Below are positions 6,867 through 11,650 of a DNA stretch of 11,650 nt, in pieces. Numbering within the stretch: position 1 is the stretch's first letter; each line of letters starts with the position of its first letter. Source of the DNA: PALSA-607 sp036510735 (GTDB lineage Bacteria > Actinomycetota > Actinomycetes > Acidothermales > Acidothermaceae); the NCBI GenBank assembly GCA_036510735.1, contig DATCDK010000025.1:1-11650 (forward strand), written 5' to 3'. The translations under genes were made by a program, and so were the position numbers. The notes below the pieces were generated by a model that worked only from the letters and a program-made list of their open reading frames with translations, was not told the origin of the DNA and did not search any database.

Positions 6867-7940
6867 ATCGACGCGATTCTGCTGGTCGGCGGGCGGGGTA
6901 CCCGGCTGCGCCCGCTGACGCTGACCGCGCCGAAGCCGATGCTGCCGACGGCCGGTGTGCCGTTCCTGACCCACCAACTCGCCCAAGCTCGCGCCGCCGG
7001 GGTCGATCACGTGGTGCTCGCGACGTCGTACCGCGCGGAGACGTTCGAACAGCATTTCGGTGACGGTTCGGCGCTCGGTCTTGATCTGGAGTACGTGACC
7101 GAGACCGAGCCGATGGGCACCGGCGGTGGGATCCGCAACGTGAGTGCGCGCCTCCGTGGGGACGCCGATTCGCCGGTGCTCGTGTTCAACGGCGATGTGC
7201 TCTCGGGACACGACATCGGCGCGCAGCTTGCGTTGCATGCGAAGCACGACGCGGCGGTCACGCTCTACCTCACCGAGGTCGATGATGCTCGCGCGTTCGG
7301 TTGTGTGCCGGTCGATTCGCAGAGTCGGGTGACCGCGTTCTTGGAGAAGATGCCCGAGCCGGTGACGAATCTCATCAACGCGGGCTGCTACGTGTTCCGC
7401 CGCGATGTCATCGACACAATCCCTTACGGGCAAGTGGTTTCTGTCGAGCGCCAGACGTTCCCGCAGCTGCTGTCGAGTGGCGCGACGGTCATGGGATACG
7501 TCGACTCGGGCTACTGGCTTGACCTCGGCACGCCAGCCGCATTCGTGCAAGGGTCGTGCGATCTGGTGCGCGGCATCGCGCCGTCGCCGGCGCTGCCTGG
7601 ACCGATCGGCGAAGCGCTGATTCTCGCCGGCGCGCGGGTGGCGGCATCGGCCATCGTCGTCGGCGGAAGCTGCATCGGCGCAGGGGTTCTGGTCGGCGAC
7701 AACGCCGTCGTCGACGGCAGTGTGGTTTTCGACGACGCGGTGATCTCGGAGGGTGCGCGGGTGCGGGCGAGCGCGATCGGGCGCGGTGCGCGGATCGGTG
7801 CGGGCGCGGTGCTCGACGGCGTGGTGATCGGTGACGGCGCCGACATCGGCTCGGGTAACGAACTGCTCACCGGCGTGCGGGTATGGCCCGGCGTGGTTCT
7901 CGCGCCCGGCTCTGTGCGCTTCTCGAGCGACGAGTCATGA
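6867..7940 (+). CDS. manB: Mannose-1-phosphate guanylyltransferase (GDP-mannose pyrophosphorylase)
   Basis: Makes GDP-mannose from GTP and mannose-1-phosphate in the cytoplasm; this feeds mannosylation and the gmd/fcl branch nearby. The sequence strongly resembles mycobacterial Rv3264c, called ManB there (ManC in enteric naming). Counted from 6867 it has 357 residues: pyrophosphorylase signature GGRGTRLRPLT at 8-18 with APKPM at 21-25 (K23), GTGGGIRN at 84-91, FNGD at 107-110, AFGCV at 143-147, INAGCYVF at 170-177 and YWLDLGTP at 216-223. Left-handed beta-helix hexapeptide repeats follow from about 255 to 345. The frame is closed by TGA at 6861, and no ATG, GTG or TTG occurs before codon 6939, which would delete the catalytic signature. 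I therefore start at ATC 6867, supported by the ribosome-site spacing. A one-base sequence error near 6862-6872, with initiation at the TTG at 6860, is the alternative. The stop overlaps the next start (ATGA). Confidence 0.88.
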   Translation: MDAILLVGGRGTRLRPLTLTAPKPMLPTAGVPFLTHQLAQARAAGVDHVVLATSYRAETFEQHFGDGSALGLDLEYVTETEPMGTGGGIRNVSARLRGDADSPVLVFNGDVLSGHDIGAQLALHAKHDAAVTLYLTEVDDARAFGCVPVDSQSRVTAFLEKMPEPVTNLINAGCYVFRRDVIDTIPYGQVVSVERQTFPQLLSSGATVMGYVDSGYWLDLGTPAAFVQGSCDLVRGIAPSPALPGPIGEALILAGARVAASAIVVGGSCIGAGVLVGDNAVVDGSVVFDDAVISEGARVRASAIGRGARIGAGAVLDGVVIGDGADIGSGNELLTGVRVWPGVVLAPGSVRFSSDES

Positions 7941-8872
7941 CATTGACCGCAGGGGTCCTGCCGCTCGAGCGTCGCTATCGCCCGAGCGGGCCGCTCGACC
8001 TCGATGCCACGTTGGGTCCGCACCGGCGCGGACGTTACGACCCTTGCCATCGCGTCGGGTCAGATGGTGCGCACTGGAGAACATGGCGGACGCCGAATGG
8101 TGCCGCCACTGTTCGGCTCGCCGCCGACCCTGCGGCAGGCGAGATTTCCACGCAGGCTTGGGGAAGCGGCGCCGATTGGGCCCTCGCCGCCGTCCCGTCA
8201 TTGCTTGGTGCGGACGACGACTGGACCGGCCTCGACCTCCCGCCCGGCAGGGTGCGTGACACTCGTCGGCGGCTCCCAGGCATGCGACTGAGCGGTAGTG
8301 GTCGCGTTTTCGAGGCGCTGGTGCCGGCGATCCTCGAACAGCTGGTCACCGGCATCGAAGCGCATCGCACCTGGACTGGATTGGTGCGCCGATTCGGCGA
8401 GCCGGCGCCTGGTCCGGTACCGGAAGGCATGGCGGTGTTGCCCTCGCCCACGGCGATCCGTTCGATCACCGACTGGGAGTGGCACCGCATAGGCCTCGAC
8501 GGCGCGCGGCGGCGCACGCTGCTCAGTGCTGCGTCCGTCGCGCCGCGGCTCGAGGAAGTCGGCGCGCTCGCCGCCGAAGAGGCGATGCAGCGGCTCATGA
8601 CCGTTCGCGGCATCGGTGTCTGGACTGCCGCCGAGGTGGTGCAGCGCAGTCACGGTGCCGGCGATGTCGTGTCGGTCGGCGACTACCACCTGCCGAACGC
8701 GGTGGGGTTCTTGTTCACCGGCCGCGCACGGACTGACGACGCCGGAATGCTTGCGCTTCTCGAGCCTTACCGACCGCACCGGCAACGCGTCGTCCGGCTG
8801 GTTGAAGCAACTGGCGTTGCTGCTCCGCGCTACGGTCCGCGCATGTCACTACGCGACAACAGGTCGCTTTGA
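7937..8872 (+). CDS. DNA-3-methyladenine glycosylase, AlkA/HhH-GPD type
   Basis: A base-excision repair glycosylase that should remove alkylated purines from DNA. It has 311 residues. The C-terminal half carries the helix-hairpin-helix and Gly/Pro-Asp region: LMTVRGIGVWTAAEV at 220-234, then SVGDYHLP at 246-253. D249 aligns with the catalytic Asp238 of E. coli AlkA (DDYL context). No Cys-x6-Cys-x2-Cys-x5-Cys iron-sulfur loop of the EndoIII/MutY type is seen, and no lysine at the position used by bifunctional OGG/Nth enzymes is evident. The N-terminal 120 residues are only loosely AlkA-like. The frame is open upstream to 7883, but the ATG at 7937 gives an ATGA overlap with the guanylyltransferase. 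The stop overlaps the Lrp start (TGATG). Its place between a sugar-nucleotide enzyme and an amino-acid regulator suggests shared transcription, not a shared pathway. Confidence 0.88.
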   Translation: MTLTAGVLPLERRYRPSGPLDLDATLGPHRRGRYDPCHRVGSDGAHWRTWRTPNGAATVRLAADPAAGEISTQAWGSGADWALAAVPSLLGADDDWTGLDLPPGRVRDTRRRLPGMRLSGSGRVFEALVPAILEQLVTGIEAHRTWTGLVRRFGEPAPGPVPEGMAVLPSPTAIRSITDWEWHRIGLDGARRRTLLSAASVAPRLEEVGALAAEEAMQRLMTVRGIGVWTAAEVVQRSHGAGDVVSVGDYHLPNAVGFLFTGRARTDDAGMLALLEPYRPHRQRVVRLVEATGVAAPRYGPRMSLRDNRSL

Positions 8873-9327
8873 TGGCCCTCGACGAGATCGATCAGCAGAT
8901 TCTCGCGGTGCTGCGCGACCACGCGCGAGCCAGCTTCGCCGACGTCGGCGCGCAGGTCGGACTCAGCGCGCCGGCGGTGAAGCGTCGCGTCGACAGGTTG
9001 CGCGCCAACGGCGTCATCACCGGATTCGCCGCGATCGTCGACCCCTCAGCACTTGGCTGGACGACGGAGGCGTACGTGGAGTTGTACTGCCAGGGTCGGA
9101 CGTCGCCAACCGCGATCGCCGAGGCGGTGTCGCGCCACCCGGAGGTTGTTGACGCCTGCACGGTGTCGGGAGAGGCCGACGCCCTCATCCACGTGGTCGC
9201 GGCCGACATGCGGCACTTCGAGGACGTCCTGGAGCGGATCGGGGCGGAGAGTTTCGTGGTCCGCACGAAGAGCGTGCTGGTGCTGTCTCGGCTGTTGCGC
9301 CGCGAGGCGGCGACCGACCCTAGCTAG
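8872..9327 (+). CDS. Lrp/AsnC family transcriptional regulator
   Basis: A DNA-binding regulator of 151 residues, the standard length for the family. The N-terminal winged helix-turn-helix begins LDEIDQQILAVLRDHARASF and continues through VGAQVGLSAPAVKRRVDRLRANGVI (about 25-49). The C-terminal RAM domain spans about 65-145, with SGEADALIHV at 99-108, the position of the usual G-x-x-D ligand-binding segment. The ATG at 8872 shares its A with the previous TGA (TGATG), implying reinitiation; a TTG at 8869 is the alternative. The arginine-to-ornithine genes lie 297 bp downstream on the same strand. In M. tuberculosis a similar AsnC-type gene (Rv2324) neighbours rocD and the DDAH-like Rv2323c, which supports an arginine-responsive role here. 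The ligand itself is inferred. Confidence 0.94.
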   Translation: MALDEIDQQILAVLRDHARASFADVGAQVGLSAPAVKRRVDRLRANGVITGFAAIVDPSALGWTTEAYVELYCQGRTSPTAIAEAVSRHPEVVDACTVSGEADALIHVVAADMRHFEDVLERIGAESFVVRTKSVLVLSRLLRREAATDPS

Positions 9328-9341
9328 CGCTCCGGCCCCCA

Positions 9342-9422
9342 ACTTCACATCCCGTGTGGCTGTTCGAATACGGACGCGCCGGGGTATTTCGGGCAGGCGG
9401 ACGACCACCCGGGATGTGAAGT
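9342..9422. repeat. 81-bp nested inverted repeat (REP/MITE-like or terminator)
   Basis: Outer arms are ACTTCACATCCCG at 9342-9354 and its exact complement at 9410-9422. After one mismatch, four more pairs (9356-9359 with 9405-9408) extend each arm to 18 bp. Inside the 45-nt spacer a second pair of arms, CGAATAC (9365-9371) and GTATTTCG (9384-9391), matches with a one-base bulge around a 12-nt GC-rich loop. As RNA it would form a long two-tier hairpin 14 nt after the Lrp stop. No T-tract follows, so it is not a textbook terminator. No open reading frame or transposase is associated. Confidence 0.7.
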
Positions 9423-9528
9423 GGTTCGCGGCGGGCCGTCGCAGCCCTGGGCGTACCTCGCGCCGCCCGATTAGGTGCGCTGCGGGCTGCGAAGACCCGA
9501 CCCGGCACCCCTGGGCTGGTGGCGCAAC

Positions 9529-9551
9529 AAATCGCCGTCTGGGGGCGGTTT
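9529..9551 (+). terminator. Weak hairpin AAATCGCC/GGCGGTTT
   Basis: Eight pairs including one G-U, with a 7-nt loop and T's at the 3' end of the stem. The T-run is only three bases. It could be a weak terminator or attenuator, or chance in GC-rich DNA. Confidence 0.2.
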
Positions 9552-9584
9552 CACGGCTGACTCTGTCGCTATGACGCAAGGGAA

Positions 9585-9604
9585 CAGGCTTGTTCGAAAG
9601 CCTG
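9585..9604. promoter_or_regulatory. Palindrome, candidate operator for the arginine genes
   Basis: CAGGCTT (9585-9591) and its perfect complement AAGCCTG (9598-9604) flank the 6-nt core GTTCGA. The centre lies about 30 bp before the hydrolase ATG at 9625, a place where a repressor or activator would act. The Lrp gene immediately upstream makes it a candidate binding site, though it does not closely match the A/T-rich enteric Lrp consensus. The assignment is inferred. Confidence 0.45.
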
Positions 9605-9624
9605 GGGTCGCCCATGGTTAGAGC

Positions 9625-10491
9625 ATGACCGCAACCGTGAGCGATTCAGTCAGATCCACCTCGCCCGACACCCTGACCGCCACGCACGAGCGGGCGGCGA
9701 CGCGTCGCCACTACCTCATGTGCGAGCCGCGGTACTTCGCGGTGGAGTACGCGATCAACCCGTGGATGGATCCCTCGGTGCCGGTCGACACCGAGCTCGC
9801 CGTTGCGCAATGGCGGGGTCTCCTCGACACGTATCGCCGCCTCGGTCACGACGTCTCCCAGATCGAGCCCGTCGACGGTTTACCCGACATGGTGTTCGCG
9901 GCGAACGGTGCGACGGTCGCCAACAATCGTGTGTACGGCGCGAAGTTTCTGCACGCCGAACGCGCTGCCGAAGGCCCTGCCTACCTGAGCTGGTTCCGCG
10001 CCGCCGGGTTCGACACCCACGATGCGCAGTACGTCAACGAAGGTGAAGGCGATTTGCTCGTCGCTGGCAGCCGGTTGCTTGCCGGTACCGGCTTCCGTAC
10101 CGACCCGGCCGCACATGCCGAAGCGGGCGAGGCGCTCGGTCTTCCGGTGGTCACTCTCGAGCTCGTCGATCCGCGCTACTACCACCTCGACACCGCGTTG
10201 TGCGTGCTCGGGCCCGACGAAATTGCTTATTTCCCAGGCGCTTTCAGCCCTCAGAGCCAAGCGGTGCTGCGCGAGCTCTACCCTGCCGCGATCATTGCCA
10301 CTGCAGCCGACGCCGCCGTGTTGGGACTCAACGCGGTGAGCGACGGTTACCACGTCGTGCTCCCCGCAGAGGCGGTCGCGCTCGCGGCCACGTTGCGGGC
10401 GCGCGGCTATGAGCCGGTGCCGGTGCAGCTCAGCGAGTTGCGCAAAGCCGGCGGCGGCCCGAAGTGCTGCACATTGGAGTTGCGCGCATGA
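9625..10491 (+). CDS. DDAH/ArgZ-type guanidino-group hydrolase, possible arginine dihydrolase
   Basis: A member of the guanidino-modifying (amidinotransferase-fold) superfamily, 288 residues. Family annotation would be dimethylargininase (dimethylarginine to citrulline and dimethylamine). The closest motif pattern I recognise is the N-terminal domain of cyanobacterial ArgZ/AgrE, which hydrolyses arginine to ornithine, ammonia and CO2. Shared features: YLMCEPRYFAVEYAINPWM at 30-48, LPDMVFAANGATV at 86-98 with N94, EGEGD at 139-143, YYHLDT at 185-190 (H187, D189) and AGGGPKCCTLELR at 275-287 with the likely nucleophile C281. The first 28 residues are a variable, probably disordered extension; no signal peptide is seen, so it is cytoplasmic. 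The ATG at 9625 is the first in frame and lacks a good Shine-Dalgarno. The stop overlaps the rocD start (ATGA). Pairing with an ornithine aminotransferase favours ornithine as the product, but substrate choice is not proven. Confidence 0.9.
   Translation: MTATVSDSVRSTSPDTLTATHERAATRRHYLMCEPRYFAVEYAINPWMDPSVPVDTELAVAQWRGLLDTYRRLGHDVSQIEPVDGLPDMVFAANGATVANNRVYGAKFLHAERAAEGPAYLSWFRAAGFDTHDAQYVNEGEGDLLVAGSRLLAGTGFRTDPAAHAEAGEALGLPVVTLELVDPRYYHLDTALCVLGPDEIAYFPGAFSPQSQAVLRELYPAAIIATAADAAVLGLNAVSDGYHVVLPAEAVALAATLRARGYEPVPVQLSELRKAGGGPKCCTLELRA
10476..10479 (+). promoter_or_regulatory. Ribosome binding site for rocD
   Basis: GGAG lies 8 nt before the ATG at 10488, inside the last codons of the hydrolase gene. 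It is one of the clearer Shine-Dalgarno sites in the window and fixes the rocD start. Confidence 0.55.
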
Positions 10492-11650
10492 CGCCGCGTA
10501 GCGATGTGATGGTCAGCGACATCACGGTGAAAGGCGAGCTGACAACTGCCGCTCAGTACATCGAGCGCGACGAGGAGCACGCGGCGCACACGTACCACCC
10601 GCTGCCCGTCGTCTTGCGCGAAGGAAGCGGCGTGTGGGTCACCGATGTCGACGGACGCCGTTACCTCGACTGCCTCGCGGGCTACTCAGCGCTGAACTTC
10701 GGGCACAGTCACCCGGTCATCGTGGCCGCTGCTCGCGACCAACTCGAGCGGTTGACGTTGACCAGCCGCGCGTTCCACCACGACCTGCTCGGGTCGTTTT
10801 GCGCCGAACTGGCGCAGCTGTGCGGCATGGAGACCGTGCTGCCGATGAACAGCGGCGCTGAAGCGGTCGAAAGCGCGCTCAAGCTGGCCCGCAAGTGGGG
10901 CTACGAGGTCAAGGGCGTAGAGCCGGACCACGCCAACATCGTCGTGGCACGTGACAACTTCCATGGCCGGACGATCAGCATTGTGAGCTTCTCCAGCGAC
11001 CGTGACGCCAAGCGCAACTTCGGCCCGTTCACGCCAGGCTTCCGCGAAGTCGCCTTCGGGGACGCCGATGAGCTCGCGTCAGCGATCGACGCCAACACCG
11101 TCGCGGTGCTCATCGAACCAATCCAGGGCGAAGCCGGCGTCGTCATTCCGCCGACTGGCTACCTGCGCGCGGTCCGCGAGATCTGCACCGCTCGCGGCGT
11201 CCTGTTCATGGCTGATGAGATCCAGTCAGGTCTTGGTCGCACCGGCCGCACGTTCGCGTGCGATCACGAAGACGTGCGGCCCGACGTCTACATCCTCGGC
11301 AAGGCACTGGGCGGCGGCATCATGCCGGTCTCGGCCGTCGTGTCGACCTGGGATGTCATGGGTGCCTTGCATCCGGGCGAGCACGGCAGCACGTTCGGCG
11401 GGAACCCGCTCGCGTGTGCGGTCGGTCGGGCAGTCATCGGCTTGCTGAACACGGGTGAGTACCAGCAGCGAGCTGCAGAGCGCGGCGCGCAGCTGGCTGA
11501 TCGCCTGACAGGACTGATTGGCAACGGCGTCGTCGGTTTCCGCTCGCGTGGTCTGTGGGCCGGCGTCGACATCGACCCGGCGATCGGCACCGGCCGCCAG
11601 GTGTGCGAAGAGTTGCTGCGCAGGGGAGTGCTCGCGAAGGACACCCACGG
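10488..11650 (+). CDS. rocD: Ornithine aminotransferase (3' end outside window)
   Basis: A PLP-dependent class III aminotransferase that moves the delta-amino group of ornithine to 2-oxoglutarate, giving glutamate-5-semialdehyde (to proline or glutamate). 387 codons are present; the family is about 400-410 residues, so only a short C-terminal tail should be missing. Motifs: AGYSALNFGHSHP at 64-76, MNSGAEAVESALKLAR at 120-135 (PLP phosphate site), NFHGRT at 157-162, IEPIQGEAGVV at 209-219, LFMADEIQSGLGRTG at 239-253 with D243 for the pyridine nitrogen, and ILGKALGGGIMPVSA from 269 with Schiff-base K272. HGSTFGGNPLACAV follows, contacting the second subunit's cofactor. It overlaps the hydrolase gene by 4 nt and is almost certainly co-translated with it, forming an arginine-to-glutamate-semialdehyde route. 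Related class III enzymes such as acetylornithine aminotransferase are less likely given the N-terminal YHPLPVVL pattern and the neighbour. Confidence 0.95.
   Translation, partial: MTPRSDVMVSDITVKGELTTAAQYIERDEEHAAHTYHPLPVVLREGSGVWVTDVDGRRYLDCLAGYSALNFGHSHPVIVAAARDQLERLTLTSRAFHHDLLGSFCAELAQLCGMETVLPMNSGAEAVESALKLARKWGYEVKGVEPDHANIVVARDNFHGRTISIVSFSSDRDAKRNFGPFTPGFREVAFGDADELASAIDANTVAVLIEPIQGEAGVVIPPTGYLRAVREICTARGVLFMADEIQSGLGRTGRTFACDHEDVRPDVYILGKALGGGIMPVSAVVSTWDVMGALHPGEHGSTFGGNPLACAVGRAVIGLLNTGEYQQRAAERGAQLADRLTGLIGNGVVGFRSRGLWAGVDIDPAIGTGRQVCEELLRRGVLAKDTH

Larger units (their letters stand above)
9328..9624. other. Intergenic region between the Lrp regulator and the arginine genes
   Basis: This 297-bp gap has no credible gene; the long frames crossing it run antisense or out of frame through the Lrp gene. 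It holds the nested inverted repeat at 9342-9422, a 9-bp inverted repeat TCGCAGCCC (9439-9447 and 9484-9492), a short hairpin at 9529-9551 and a 20-bp palindrome at 9585-9604. The promoter of the hydrolase-rocD pair should lie here, but no clear -10/-35 pair is visible and the hydrolase ATG has no good Shine-Dalgarno. Confidence 0.7.

Noticed and set aside
6774..7550. 258-residue open frame on the minus strand across the guanylyltransferase gene
   Set aside because: It is antisense to a gene with unmistakable motifs, and its composition is Arg/His/Asp-rich as expected from the complement of GC-rich coding DNA.
9342..9422. CRISPR or tandem repeat interpretation of the repeated motif
   Set aside because: There are only two copies, and they are inverted, not direct; no spacers or cas genes are present.
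9439..9492. 9-bp inverted repeat TCGCAGCCC/GGGCTGCGA as a possible operator
   Set aside because: The arms are GC-rich and 36 nt apart; a match of this size is not convincing in DNA of this composition, so it is only mentioned within the intergenic entry.
9046..9615. 189-residue minus-strand frame covering the gap between the Lrp gene and the hydrolase gene
   Set aside because: More than half lies antisense to the Lrp gene, the rest runs through the inverted repeat, and no domain or ribosome site supports it.

Overview
The window is a GC-rich, densely packed bacterial segment that reads as Actinomycetota. The evidence is the heavy use of G/C-ending codons, frequent GTG starts, 1- to 4-nt gene overlaps, poor Shine-Dalgarno sites, and a mannose-1-phosphate guanylyltransferase resembling mycobacterial Rv3264c (compared from memory). 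No RNA gene, CRISPR array, transposase or phage gene was seen. The window holds ten protein genes, two of them cut by its edges.

Region 1 (1-5098) is a surface-glycan locus. On the minus strand, gmd (GDP-mannose 4,6-dehydratase) is followed by three GT4-type glycosyltransferases. All four are joined by 4-nt stop/start overlaps, so they form one translationally coupled unit that continues past the left edge. On the plus strand, fcl (GDP-L-fucose synthase) diverges from gmd across only about 38 bp. Gmd plus Fcl makes GDP-L-fucose from GDP-mannose, and the glycosyltransferases presumably build a fucose-containing polymer or glycolipid.

Region 2 (5001-6656, minus) encodes a polytopic DUF2142-like membrane protein, probably a GT-C type glycosyltransferase. 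Its 3' end overlaps the 3' end of fcl by 98 bp in convergent orientation.

Region 3 (6867-9327, plus) is a coupled trio: a mannose-1-phosphate guanylyltransferase that makes the GDP-mannose used in region 1, an AlkA-like DNA glycosylase, and an Lrp/AsnC regulator. The guanylyltransferase has no ATG, GTG or TTG in frame ahead of its active-site signature, and the best-spaced start is an ATC.

Region 4 (9328-11650) begins with a roughly 300-bp gap that contains a striking 81-bp nested inverted repeat and a 20-bp palindrome. It continues with an arginine-catabolic pair, a DDAH/ArgZ-type amidinohydrolase overlapping rocD (ornithine aminotransferase, cut by the right edge). The hydrolase has the sequence hallmarks of an arginine dihydrolase, which would give RocD its ornithine directly. 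The Lrp just upstream is the natural candidate regulator.

Most of the window is recognisable metabolism. The best leads are the start of the guanylyltransferase, the dihydrolase hypothesis, and the inverted-repeat structures between the Lrp gene and the arginine genes.
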